A DNA stretch of 64,000 nt from Rhodovibrionaceae bacterium (GTDB taxonomy: Bacteria > Pseudomonadota > Alphaproteobacteria > Kiloniellales > DSM-21159): contig JANQMX010000058.1 of assembly GCA_028279885.1 (NCBI GenBank), positions 186,001 to 250,000 of the forward strand, written 5' to 3'. Shown in pieces: positions 17,275 to 25,011 of this stretch. The notes under the pieces are model-generated. The model did no database searches. It was not told the origin of the DNA and saw only the letters and a program-made list of their open reading frames with translations. The stretch's first letter is position 1. Each line of letters opens with the position of its first letter. A program made the translations under genes and the position numbers.

Positions 17275-17302
17275 ATTTCTTGCTTGCCAGATTTCTTGCT
17301 TG
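17275..17302 (-). repeat. 12-bp direct repeat in the glpV leader
   Basis: ATTTCTTGCTTG occurs at 17275-17286 and again at 17291-17302 (CAAGCAAGAAAT in the mRNA sense), ending three bases before the glpV ribosome-binding site. It could be a site for an sRNA or protein acting on translation, or a recent slip duplication. Confidence 0.5.
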
Positions 17303-17307
17303 ATCGA

Positions 17308-17342
17308 CTATCATTTGAAAAAAAACGAACGTCAATCGAAAA
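17308..17342 (-). promoter_or_regulatory. Putative GlpR operator upstream of glpV
   Basis: Read on the minus strand this site begins TTTTCGATTGACGTTCGTTT and continues as a T-run to TGATAG. It matches the glpR-glpD intergenic site at 18 of the first 24 positions (shared TTTTCG, TT, GTTC, TTTT, TT). GlpR is a DeoR-family repressor encoded next door, so this is a likely operator for the transporter operon. Confidence 0.5.
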
Positions 17343-17418
17343 TAGCAGCTTCGCCATAACGTCCGAGTCACCGCGATATGGCAGGATCGATCTGGAACGG
17401 CGGAGCGAAGGAGCGGGC

Positions 17419-18186
17419 ATGGAGCCGACACCGCGGCAGAGCCGCATCATCGATTTAGCACGGCGCCGGGGCCGGGTGGGGGTCGACGCGCTGGCCGACG
17501 ACTTCGGAGTAACGCCGCAGACCATTCGGCGCGACCTGAACGAGCTCTGCCAAAGAGGTGTGCTTAGCCGGGTTCATGGCGGTGCCGTGCTGGCGCACAG
17601 CGTGTCGAACTTCGGCTACCAGGCGCGTCGTGTCTTGGCGGCAGACGGCAAGCGCTGGATCGGCGAGCGCGCGGCCGCCCTGATCCCTGATGACTGCTCT
17701 CTGTTCATCAACATCGGGACGACGACGGAACAGGTCGCGCGTGCCTTGCAAGGCCACAAAGACCTCCTCGTGATTAGCAATAACATCAATGTTATCAATA
17801 TATTGAATGACAGTCCGAGCATTGAGAGCATCGTTGCCGGTGGTCTGGTGCGCAAGAGCGACGGCGGCATTCTGGGCGAGGCGGCTGTCGAGTTCATCCG
17901 ACAGTTCAAGGTGGATTACGCCGTCATTGGCACCTCGGCCATCGATAGCGACGGGGCGCTGCTCGACTACGACTTTCGCGAGGTGAAGGTGGCGCAAGCG
18001 ATTCTGGAGAACGCCCGGCACAGCATCCTGGTCGCGGATGCCATGAAGTGGGAGCGCACCGCACCCATGCGCATTACGGAACTCGGTGCGATGGATGCCT
18101 TCGTCACCGACAAGGCACCACCGCTTCACCTGCGCCGCGTCTGTCGCGAGGGCGATGTGCAGTTGGAGTTTCCGCCAGAGACTTGA
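17419..18186 (+). CDS. glpR: DeoR-family glycerol-3-phosphate regulon repressor GlpR
   Basis: A 255-residue DeoR-family regulator. The N-terminal winged helix has VDALADDFGVTPQTIRRDL (about residues 19-37) and RVHGGAV after it. The C-terminal sugar-phosphate-sensing domain has NIGTTTEQVARAL and LLDYDFREVKVAQAIL. It is expected to bind glycerol-3-phosphate and release operators before glpV and glpD. The ATG at 17419 has GAAGGAG upstream. Its place between the divergent transporter operon and glpD fixes the assignment. Confidence 0.92.
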   Translation: MEPTPRQSRIIDLARRRGRVGVDALADDFGVTPQTIRRDLNELCQRGVLSRVHGGAVLAHSVSNFGYQARRVLAADGKRWIGERAAALIPDDCSLFINIGTTTEQVARALQGHKDLLVISNNINVINILNDSPSIESIVAGGLVRKSDGGILGEAAVEFIRQFKVDYAVIGTSAIDSDGALLDYDFREVKVAQAILENARHSILVADAMKWERTAPMRITELGAMDAFVTDKAPPLHLRRVCREGDVQLEFPPET

Positions 18187-18206
18187 TACATCGTTCCATA
18201 GCCCAA

Positions 18207-18240
18207 TTTTCGTTTTCTGTTCATTTTCTTCGTTTGATGG
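18207..18240 (+). promoter_or_regulatory. Putative GlpR operator upstream of glpD
   Basis: TTTTCGTTTTCTGTTCATTT, then TCTTCGTTTGATGG, lies between the glpR stop and the glpD start. It aligns with the site before glpV on the other strand, including the order TTTTCG, GTTC, TTTT and a trailing TGAT. It suggests that glpD has its own GlpR-controlled promoter. Confidence 0.5.
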
Positions 18241-18313
18241 TTCAATCTGCCCCCGTCGCATTGTGATCGCCGTGGCGAAGAACGCTGAGCCAAGGAGCTT
18301 TCTGTTGCGTGAA

Positions 18314-19840
18314 ATGTTCGATATTGCCGTGATCGGCGGTGGCGTGAATGGCTGCGGCGTGGCCCGTGATGCGGCCGGGCGGGGGCTCTCCGTCCTCTTG
18401 GCTGAGCGGGACGATCTGGGCAGCGGCACCTCCTCTGCCTCCACCAAGCTCATTCATGGCGGTCTCCGCTACCTGGAGCACTACGAGTTCCGTCTGGTGC
18501 GAGAGGCCTTGAAGGAGCGGGAAGTGCTGCTGCGCGCGGCACCGCACATCATTTGGCCCCTGCGCTTCGTGCTGCCGCACCTGAAGGGGCTGAGGCCCTG
18601 GTGGCTGATTCGCCTCGGCCTGTTCCTCTACGACCATCTCGGCGGCCGGGAGATCCTGCCGGGCTCGCGTGGGCTCGATCTTCGCCGCGACCCGGCCGGT
18701 GCGCTGCTCAAGGGCGACCTGAAGATAGGCTTCGAGTACTCCGACTGCTGGGTCGAGGACTCGCGTCTGGTGGTGCTCACCGCACGCGATGCCGCTGACC
18801 GCGGAGCCTCGGTCCGGCCACGCACCGAGGTGCTGTCGGCGGAACGCAACGGCACGCATTGGTCGCTCGTGTTGCAAGACCGCATCACGGGGCGCAACGA
18901 GGTTGCCAAGGCGCGGATCCTGGTCAACGCCGCGGGGCCTTGGGTCGCCGAGGTCATCGGCCAGCGGCTGCGCTTCAACAGCGCCGCCCGTGTGCGCCTG
19001 GTCAAGGGCAGCCACATCGTGACCCGGCGGCTCTTCGACCACGACCGGGCCTACATCTTTCAGAACGCGGACCGCCGCATCATCTTCGCCATCCCTTATG
19101 AGCGGGACTTCACCCTGATCGGGACCACGGACATCGACTACCACGGCAATCCGGCCGAGGTGGCGATCACGCCCGACGAGATCGACTATCTCTGCACCGC
19201 CATCTCGGAGTACTTCGTCAAGCCGGTCACGCCCGAGGACGTGGTCTGGTCTTTCTCAGGCGTTCGGCCGCTCTATGACGATGGCAAGACGGCGGCGCAG
19301 GAAGCGACGCGCGACTTCGTTCTCGAGCTGGAGGCGGAAGGCGGTGTGCCTCCGCTGCTCAGCATCTTCGGCGGAAAGATCACCACCTATCGCCGCTTGG
19401 CCGAGGAGGTCCTGGAGCGCCTGTCACCTTGGCTGGCGGGGGCTGGGGCGCCCTGGACGCGCGACGCGCATTTGCCGGGCGGCGACTTTCCAGTCCGCGC
19501 GTTCGAGGCGGAGGTTGCCCGCCTGCAGGCCCATTGCTCTAGCCTCGATGCAGCTTTGGTGCGGCGCTACCTGCGCGCCTACGGAACCCTGGCATGGGAG
19601 TTGGTCAAGGGGGTGCGCACGGCCGAGGACCTGGGCGAGTACTTCGGCGGCGGCCTCTATGAGCGTGAAATCGAGTACCTAGCCGCACGGGAATGGGCCA
19701 TGACGGCCGACGATGTGCTCTGGCGGCGCAGCAAGCTGGGCCTACGCCTGACGGCGGAAGAGCGCGCCCGCGTCGAGAGCTTTATGCACCGGTCTCGCGG
19801 TGCCGATGTTGCCATTGACGTCGCTTCATCACGCCGCTGA
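18314..19840 (+). CDS. glpD: Aerobic glycerol-3-phosphate dehydrogenase
   Basis: A 508-residue FAD-dependent, membrane-associated enzyme that oxidises glycerol-3-phosphate to dihydroxyacetone phosphate and reduces quinone. The N-terminal dinucleotide fold is IAVIGGGVNGCGVARDAAGR. Signature stretches SSASTKLIHGGLRYLE and FSGVRPLYDD are present, as is GGKITTYRRLAEE. AAGGAG (18292-18297) is 16 bases before this ATG but only 7 before an in-frame TTG at 18305, so the true start may be the TTG, three codons earlier. It completes the pathway with glpV-S-T-P-Q; a kinase (glpK) is not in the window. Confidence 0.95.
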   Translation: MFDIAVIGGGVNGCGVARDAAGRGLSVLLAERDDLGSGTSSASTKLIHGGLRYLEHYEFRLVREALKEREVLLRAAPHIIWPLRFVLPHLKGLRPWWLIRLGLFLYDHLGGREILPGSRGLDLRRDPAGALLKGDLKIGFEYSDCWVEDSRLVVLTARDAADRGASVRPRTEVLSAERNGTHWSLVLQDRITGRNEVAKARILVNAAGPWVAEVIGQRLRFNSAARVRLVKGSHIVTRRLFDHDRAYIFQNADRRIIFAIPYERDFTLIGTTDIDYHGNPAEVAITPDEIDYLCTAISEYFVKPVTPEDVVWSFSGVRPLYDDGKTAAQEATRDFVLELEAEGGVPPLLSIFGGKITTYRRLAEEVLERLSPWLAGAGAPWTRDAHLPGGDFPVRAFEAEVARLQAHCSSLDAALVRRYLRAYGTLAWELVKGVRTAEDLGEYFGGGLYEREIEYLAAREWAMTADDVLWRRSKLGLRLTAEERARVESFMHRSRGADVAIDVASSRR

Positions 19841-19885
19841 TGCAGTAGAGCAGAGCGGCAGTCTGTTCCGGCCGTGAAGGCTCGG

Positions 19886-20596
19886 CTATTCGGTGTCGCT
19901 GCCGCCGCAAGGCCAGCTTGCCGGGCGGATCAGGTCGGGCGGCAAGGTCGTCTCGTCGTCACCGCAGGCGATCTCAAGCTGTTCCTGCGTCAGGTTGAGC
20001 GCGGCGGAGAGGTCGCTGCCCTCAAAACGTGTCAGCAGCGTATAGGCACCGTGAAAGTCGGCGCCGACCAGCGTGGCGTCCTGCAACTGCGCTCGCGAGA
20101 TGTTGGCGTAAACGAGAACCGCATTGGAGAGGTTGCTTCCCGTCAGCTTGGCGCGCGGGAGGTCGGCTTTTGACAGGTCCGCTTCGGAGAGGTTGGCGCC
20201 GCTGAGGTCTGCTCGACTGAACTCCACCTTGTTCATGATTGCGCCCGTCAGGTTGGCGCCAACGAACCTGGCGCGGCTGCCGAGCGCGTTCGACAGGTCG
20301 GCGCCGCTGAGGTCGGCGTCATTCAGGGTCGTCCGCAGCAGATTGGTGCGCAGCATGCTGGCCCCCCTCAGCTCCGCGCCGTTCAGACTGCTGCCGCTGA
20401 AATCCGTGTCTGTGAATTGGCCACCGCTCAACTCGGCGCCGGCCAGCCGCTTCTTGGCCTTGTCGCAGCGCGACCAGTCGACCCCGGGCTTGGGAGAGTC
20501 GGTGCAGGCGGCCTCGGCAGGTGGCGTGGGTAGCAGCAGGACGCCGAGCAGGGCAGCGGCGAGAAGCGCTATTCTGTTTGGCGGGAGGAGTTGCAC
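19886..20596 (-). CDS. Exported pentapeptide-repeat protein
   Basis: A 236-residue protein: signal peptide (about residues 1-29, ending PPAEA), a short segment with two cysteines, then roughly thirty A(D/N)LXX-type repeats from about residue 52 to 175 (for example LSGADLSNALG, ADLSGANLSEADLSKADL), which should fold as a right-handed quadrilateral beta helix. The C-terminal tail TQEQLEIACGDDETTLPPDL ends in a WPC motif often seen after pentapeptide repeats. Function is unknown; periplasmic location is inferred from the signal peptide. It is convergent with glpD. Confidence 0.85.
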   Translation of the reverse strand: MQLLPPNRIALLAAALLGVLLLPTPPAEAACTDSPKPGVDWSRCDKAKKRLAGAELSGGQFTDTDFSGSSLNGAELRGASMLRTNLLRTTLNDADLSGADLSNALGSRARFVGANLTGAIMNKVEFSRADLSGANLSEADLSKADLPRAKLTGSNLSNAVLVYANISRAQLQDATLVGADFHGAYTLLTRFEGSDLSAALNLTQEQLEIACGDDETTLPPDLIRPASWPCGGSDTE

Positions 20597-20953
20597 GGTC
20601 TTGGTCTCGCGGTTTCCATTTCAGAGGGGTCTCAATCACATAGGTGGCATCGGCGTGCCCGCGAGAAAAGCGGTCGCTACGATTGCACCGGCAAGCCGGC
20701 CACGTGCCTGTAGCGGAAGACCAAGGCGCCGCACTGTGAGGCGCGTCATTGACTCTACCGCGGCTGTCGACTCTGGCATAGTACAGTGGAGTTGGCGCAA
20801 CTGTGTCGTGCAGTCGATTTCCGGTCGGGTTCAACTAAGACCGTCGGAAAGCGCGATGACAGTTTGTGCAATGCCGAACTGTGTTATGAACACTGACATG
20901 TATGTGTGGTGATGTCGTGTCGGACGAGATGGAACCGAGATAAGGAGGTCCAT
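20597..20953. other. 357-base intergenic region, divergent promoters
   Basis: It lies between the starts of the minus-strand pentapeptide-repeat gene and the plus-strand Rap1a-domain gene, so it must contain both promoters. The only clear structure is the inverted repeat GTGTT-ATG-AACAC at 20881-20893, about 60 bases before the second gene, a possible operator. I found no convincing additional gene. Confidence 0.4.
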
Positions 20954-21349
20954 ATGAAAGCTCTCAAGCGAGCGGTACTGGGAATTGCGGCGCTGGGCGC
21001 GACCGCGCTCTGGTTTGGCCAGGCCAAGGCTGAACCCTCGTTCTTCGTATCCACCACGCAAGAGTTGTATGCGCTCTGCACGACGCCGCGGGACGACCCG
21101 CAGCGCCCAGAGGCCATCCATTACTGCATCGCCTATCTCGACGGTGTCGTCGACTATCACGATGCTGTGAGCGCGCATGAGGATCTCAAACCGCTGATCT
21201 GCTACCCCGACAGGTCGACCTTGGAGCAAGGCGTCCTGGTGTTCATTCGTTGGGCCGAAGAGCGGCAGAACGATACGATGGTGATGAACGAGATTCCCGT
21301 CATCGGTGTCGTCCGGGCACTGGCCAACGAGTGGCCCTGTGAGAGCTAG
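20954..21349 (+). CDS. Exported Rap1a/Tai-family domain protein
   Basis: A 131-residue protein with a signal peptide (about residues 1-26, ending GQAKA). The mature domain has TTQELYALC, HYCIAYLDGVVDYHD, ICYPDRSTLEQGVLVFIRWAEE and a final VRALANEWPCES. Four regularly placed cysteines and the pattern ELYxLC...CxxYxxGVVD...WPC fit the Rap1a/Tai family, first known as immunity proteins against type VI secretion amidases, with many orphan members of unknown role. A perfect Shine-Dalgarno TAAGGAGGT is 4 bases before the ATG, suggesting strong translation. No type VI genes are in the window. Confidence 0.7.
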   Translation: MKALKRAVLGIAALGATALWFGQAKAEPSFFVSTTQELYALCTTPRDDPQRPEAIHYCIAYLDGVVDYHDAVSAHEDLKPLICYPDRSTLEQGVLVFIRWAEERQNDTMVMNEIPVIGVVRALANEWPCES

Positions 21350-21368
21350 AGACGCTGACGGGCGTCTC
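21349..21368 (+). terminator. Hairpin after the Rap1a-domain gene
   Basis: GAGACGC (21349-21355) pairs with GCGTCTC (21362-21368) across the loop TGACGG, starting on the last base of the stop codon. No T-run follows, so its efficiency is uncertain. Confidence 0.35.
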
Positions 21369-21420
21369 GGCGCCCGCCATACTGTGTGACTTCGATGATT
21401 GGATTCCGAGGAGCTATGAC

Positions 21421-21648
21421 ATGAAGGCAGTCTCTCTTGCCGCCGCGCTATGCCTTTCTCTCGGCCTTGCCGGCTGTGGCGACACCACCGCGTCCCGCAG
21501 CTTGAGCGGCGGCGCGGTCGGCGCCGCAGGCGGCGCGGCGATCGGCGCAATCGCCGGTGCGACGCCGTTGGGTGCCGCGATCGGCGGCGTCGCCGGTCTT
21601 CTTGGCGGTTATCTCTACGACCAGCATGAGAAGGGCAACATCGACTGA
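21421..21648 (+). CDS. Small glycine-zipper lipoprotein
   Basis: 75 residues. The lipobox LAGC (Cys19) ends an N-terminal signal. The mature part is almost entirely a glycine-zipper: GGAVGAAGGAAIGAIAGA and GAAIGGVAGLLGGYLYD, a helix-packing pattern found in outer-membrane-associated SmpA/OmpA-linker and 17-kDa-antigen-like proteins. AGGAG lies about 8 bases upstream. It is clearly related to the lipoprotein at 28814 (shared RxLSGxxxGA and GAxxGGxAG). Its function is unknown. Confidence 0.75.
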   Translation: MKAVSLAAALCLSLGLAGCGDTTASRSLSGGAVGAAGGAAIGAIAGATPLGAAIGGVAGLLGGYLYDQHEKGNID

Positions 21649-21728
21649 GCCAATCCGGCATCGCAGACGCGGTGCCTTGGCAAAGTGACGTTGCAAGCGG
21701 CTGCCGGTCGTGCTGGAAGAGAGCCGCG

Positions 21729-23246
21729 ATGAAGCGGCAGCCAAACATACTCATCCTGATGCTGGACCAGTTGAGCGGCACGCTCTTCCCCGACGGTCCG
21801 GCGGACTTCTTGCACGTCCCGCACTTGCGGGCGCTGGCAGAGCGAAGTTTGCGCTTCGCCAACTGCTATACGCCGAGCCCGCTTTGCGTGCCGGCCCGCG
21901 TCTCCTTTATGACCGGGTTGCTGCCCTCCAAGACTGGTGTTTACGACAACGCAGCGGAGTTTCCCGCCTCGCTGCCGAGCTTCGCGCACTATCTGCGCCG
22001 CGCCGGCTATCTCACTGTGCTTTCTGGCAAGATGCACTTCGTGGGCCCGGACCAGCTGCACGGTTTCGAAAGGCGCCTCACCACCGATATCTACCCGGCG
22101 GACTTCGGCTGGACACCGGACTATCGCAAGCCGGGCGAGCGCATCGACTGGTGGTACCACAACATGAGCTCGGTGACCGGCGCCGGCGTCGCCGAGACCA
22201 GCAATCAGCTGGAGTTCGATGACGAGGTCGCCTTTCACGCCGAGGCCGAGATCTACCGCCTGGCGCGCGGCGGGGAGGGGCGACCCTGGTGCCTGACCGT
22301 CAGCTTCACCCACCCGCACGACCCCTATGTCGCCCGGCCCGAGTTCTGGGACCTCTACCAAGACTGTCCGGCCCTGGAGCCTGAAACTGCAGGGATTCCC
22401 TTTGCCAAGCAGGACCCGCACAGCCAGCGCCTGCTGCTGGCCAACGACTACGAGAACTTCGAGATCCGACCCGAGGATGTCCGACGCGCCCGCAGGGCCT
22501 ACTTCGCCAACGTCTCTTATGTGGACGAGAAGATCGGACGTATTCTCAGCGCCTTGTCGCGCTGTGGCCTGGCCGACGACACGGTGGTGGTGCTCTGCGC
22601 CGATCACGGCGACATGCTGGGTGAGCGCGGCCTTTGGTTCAAAATGAGCTTCTTCGAGGGCTCGGCCCGCATCCCCCTGATGCTGGCCGCGCCCGGTTTT
22701 GAGCCGACAAGGGTCGAGACGCCGGTATCGCTGCTGGACGTGGCGCCGACCCTGGCAGATCTCGCTTGCCCCGGTGGAGCCGAGTCCATGCTTCCCGTCG
22801 ACGGCTCCTCCCTTATGGGCCTTGCCGCGGGAGAGGGGCGGAATGCGCCGGTCCTGATGGAATATGCCGCCGAGGGCTCCTACGCGCCGCTGGTCGCCAT
22901 CCGCGAAGGCCGCTGGAAGTTCACCCACTGCCCCTTGGACCCGCCGCAGCTCTTCGATCTCGAAGCCGACCCTCTGGAGCGGAGGAACCTGGCCGAAGAT
23001 CCACACCACGGCCCGCAGGTGGTCGCCTTCATGCAGCAGGTTGAGGCGCGCTGGGACATGGCTGCCTTCGATGCGGCAGTACGCGAAAGCCAGGCCCGCC
23101 GCTGGGTAGTCTATGAGGCGCTGCGCCAGGGCCGCCATCGGCCTTGGGACTACGAGCCGCAAACCGATGCCGCCGAGCGCTTCATGCGCAATCACTTGGA
23201 CCTGAACGTGGTCGAGACGAAGGCCCGTTTTCCGCGTGACGAGTGA
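21729..23246 (+). CDS. betC: Choline-sulfatase (type I sulfatase)
   Basis: A 505-residue alkaline-phosphatase-fold sulfatase. The formylglycine motif is C53-V-P-A-R in SPLCVPARVSFMTG. Choline-sulfatase-like stretches follow: TGVYDNAAEF, LSGKMHFVGPDQLHGFE, TDIYPADFGWTPD and RIDWWYHNMSSV. The metal site CADHGDMLGERG is present. It would hydrolyse choline-O-sulfate to choline and sulfate, feeding osmoprotectant or carbon metabolism. The ATG at 21729 begins just before the sulfatase core. No betABI or transport genes are adjacent; a GNAT gene overlaps its end by 11 bases. Confidence 0.88.
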   Translation: MKRQPNILILMLDQLSGTLFPDGPADFLHVPHLRALAERSLRFANCYTPSPLCVPARVSFMTGLLPSKTGVYDNAAEFPASLPSFAHYLRRAGYLTVLSGKMHFVGPDQLHGFERRLTTDIYPADFGWTPDYRKPGERIDWWYHNMSSVTGAGVAETSNQLEFDDEVAFHAEAEIYRLARGGEGRPWCLTVSFTHPHDPYVARPEFWDLYQDCPALEPETAGIPFAKQDPHSQRLLLANDYENFEIRPEDVRRARRAYFANVSYVDEKIGRILSALSRCGLADDTVVVLCADHGDMLGERGLWFKMSFFEGSARIPLMLAAPGFEPTRVETPVSLLDVAPTLADLACPGGAESMLPVDGSSLMGLAAGEGRNAPVLMEYAAEGSYAPLVAIREGRWKFTHCPLDPPQLFDLEADPLERRNLAEDPHHGPQVVAFMQQVEARWDMAAFDAAVRESQARRWVVYEALRQGRHRPWDYEPQTDAAERFMRNHLDLNVVETKARFPRDE

Positions 23247-23928
23247 CTCGCAGGCCGGATTGCCCCTGGAAGAGACGTCACTCTCGTCAGGCGAGGCGGC
23301 CGTTGCCTTGCGGAGGGCGACGGCCGATGACATCGAGGCCTTCTATGCCATTTCTCTGGCAACGGGGGACCGTGGCGGCGATGCCGCTGCGCTCTATCGC
23401 GACCCGCGGATGCTCGGCCATATCTACGCCGGGCCTTACCTGACGCTCTGTCCCGAACACTGCTTCGTCGCCGAGGACGGCGAGGGTGTCGGCGGCTACG
23501 TTGTCGGGACGCTGGACACTCGCGCTTTCGAGGCACGATTGGAGCAGGACTGGTGGCCCGCCCTGAGACGCCGCTATCCGCCGCCGGCGGGGGAGCCTAA
23601 GCGCTGGGATGCCGATCAGCGCCGCTGCTACATGATCCACAATCCGCGCTGCGTGCCGGACAAGGTCGTCCGGGCCTATCCTGGCCATCTCCACATGAAC
23701 CTGCTGCCAAGGCTGCAGGGGCGTGGCCTTGGGCCCGCTCTCTTGGGCCTGTGGCTTTCGAACGCCCAGGCACGAGGCTGTCGCGCGGTCCACATCGCCA
23801 CGAGTGCGACCAATCCTCGCGCGCTCTATTTCTGGACAGCACACGGCTTCGCCGAAGTGCTGCAGACCTCGGACCATGGCTCGAGCGGAACGATCTGGTG
23901 CGGTCGGTCTCTGGCAACGTGCGGTTAG
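23236..23928 (+). CDS. GNAT-family N-acetyltransferase
   Basis: A 230-residue protein starting at GTG inside the end of betC (11-base overlap), so translation is probably coupled. After about 25 residues the acetyltransferase fold begins (VALRRATADDIEAFYAIS). The acetyl-CoA loop is LLPRLQGRGLGPALLGLWL, followed by IATSATNPRALYFWTAHGF, the usual last helix and strand of GNAT proteins. The insertion of about 50 residues before the CoA loop recalls O-GlcNAcase-associated GNATs. The substrate is unknown; linkage to choline-sulfate use is possible but unproven. Confidence 0.85.
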   Translation: MTSDSQAGLPLEETSLSSGEAAVALRRATADDIEAFYAISLATGDRGGDAAALYRDPRMLGHIYAGPYLTLCPEHCFVAEDGEGVGGYVVGTLDTRAFEARLEQDWWPALRRRYPPPAGEPKRWDADQRRCYMIHNPRCVPDKVVRAYPGHLHMNLLPRLQGRGLGPALLGLWLSNAQARGCRAVHIATSATNPRALYFWTAHGFAEVLQTSDHGSSGTIWCGRSLATCG

Positions 23929-24084
23929 CCAGGCACGTTTTCACATTGAAATCATGGGGGAAATCGACTGCGGCAATTCGCACGGCCGGTTTTCGCCGCA
24001 GCGCACAAGATGCCGCTTGAACCGCTTGTGGTCGCCCCCATCTGGCGTTGGGTTTGGGACGCTCTTCCCCTTTTCACAATCGTG

Positions 24085-24366
24085 ATGGAGATGTCTTCGA
24101 TGCGCTTTTTGCCTTATCTGTTGGTTGGCTTGATGTCCGTTCCCCTGATCGTCTGGACTCTGCTCGAGCTTTTCGTTCTGCCGACCAACGCAACCCCCTT
24201 CGCATCGAAGGACCTCGTCAAGATGGGAACCTTGGCTGTGTTGGCGCTTCCGGCGATGGGCCTATTGGCCTGGTGGATGAGCCGCCAGATCGACGGCCAG
24301 CAGCGCCAAGCGCTTGTGATGGCTGGGCAGTCTTCCGACAGCGAGGCTAATCGGCCGGGCAGATAA
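24085..24366 (+). CDS. Small two-helix membrane protein, unknown
   Basis: About 93 residues from this ATG, with two hydrophobic segments (roughly 8-27 and 47-66) and a polar C-terminus. In-frame ATGs at 24091 and 24100 are also possible; GGAG at 24087-24090 would suit 24100. The gene ends 20 bases inside the convergent cupin gene. I recognise no family. Confidence 0.5.
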   Translation: MEMSSMRFLPYLLVGLMSVPLIVWTLLELFVLPTNATPFASKDLVKMGTLAVLALPAMGLLAWWMSRQIDGQQRQALVMAGQSSDSEANRPGR

Positions 24367-24868
24367 TCGTGCCGTCACGGCGCATGAACATCTGCCGTCC
24401 TTCGGCGTCGTGGCGCACCAGCAGGTCGTCGTCCGGGTAGGTGGTCTCGTCGACCTCCGGCCGTCGGCTGCCGACCTCGAGATAGACGGCCAGCGCGTCC
24501 GAGCGGTTCTCCAGCCGGTGTCCGTCCGGGACGCCGGCTGAAAAGCCGGCGCAGTCGCCGGCACGCAGGGTCTGTGCGCCGGCATCGGTGACGAGGGTCA
24601 GCTCACCCTCCAGCACCATGACGAACTCGTCCTCGTGGCTGTGCCAGTGGCGCACCGTGGACCAGACCCCGGGGTCGAGCTCCACCCGGTTGACGCCAAA
24701 CTGGCTCAAGCCGACAGCGTCCGAGAGCCGCTGCTTGCGCCGTGCCTTGCAGCGGTCCACGGCCGGAACCGGGTGCGCTGCTCCCGGCTTGAGTGGGATT
24801 TCGTCCAAACGTTTGGCCGGCATATCGCTCTGCGTCTCCGTAGCGACTGTCGCCTCAGGATACAGCAT
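24347..24868 (-). CDS. Cupin-domain protein
   Basis: A 173-residue protein with a single cupin_2 barrel: motif 1 RHWHSHEDEFVMVLEGEL (metal-binding His and Glu residues) and motif 2 around GVPDGHRLENRSD. The C-terminal YPDDDLLVRHDAEGRQMFMR is typical of cupins annotated as possible sugar isomerases or transcription-linked sensors. The catalytic role is unknown. An internal ATG at 24823 (protein start MPAKRLDEIPL) is a good alternative, since the first 15 residues look unstructured. It is convergent with the small membrane protein gene. Confidence 0.8.
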   Translation of the reverse strand: MLYPEATVATETQSDMPAKRLDEIPLKPGAAHPVPAVDRCKARRKQRLSDAVGLSQFGVNRVELDPGVWSTVRHWHSHEDEFVMVLEGELTLVTDAGAQTLRAGDCAGFSAGVPDGHRLENRSDALAVYLEVGSRRPEVDETTYPDDDLLVRHDAEGRQMFMRRDGTIICPAD

Positions 24869-25011
24869 CCGCTTGGATGTGCCATGCCGCCCGGTGAGGG
24901 AGGGTGCTCTACCGCTGCTTCAAAAGCTTCACACCCATATGCAAAGCAGGCGACTACCGTGGCTAGCTGGTTATAGTGACGAGAGCGATGAGCGCCGAAG
25001 CGGAGGCAAGC

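Noticed and set aside
20124-20912. 262-codon plus-strand frame opposite the pentapeptide-repeat gene
   Set aside because: Its periodic RLAPLRSA-like sequence is just the antisense of the pentapeptide repeats.
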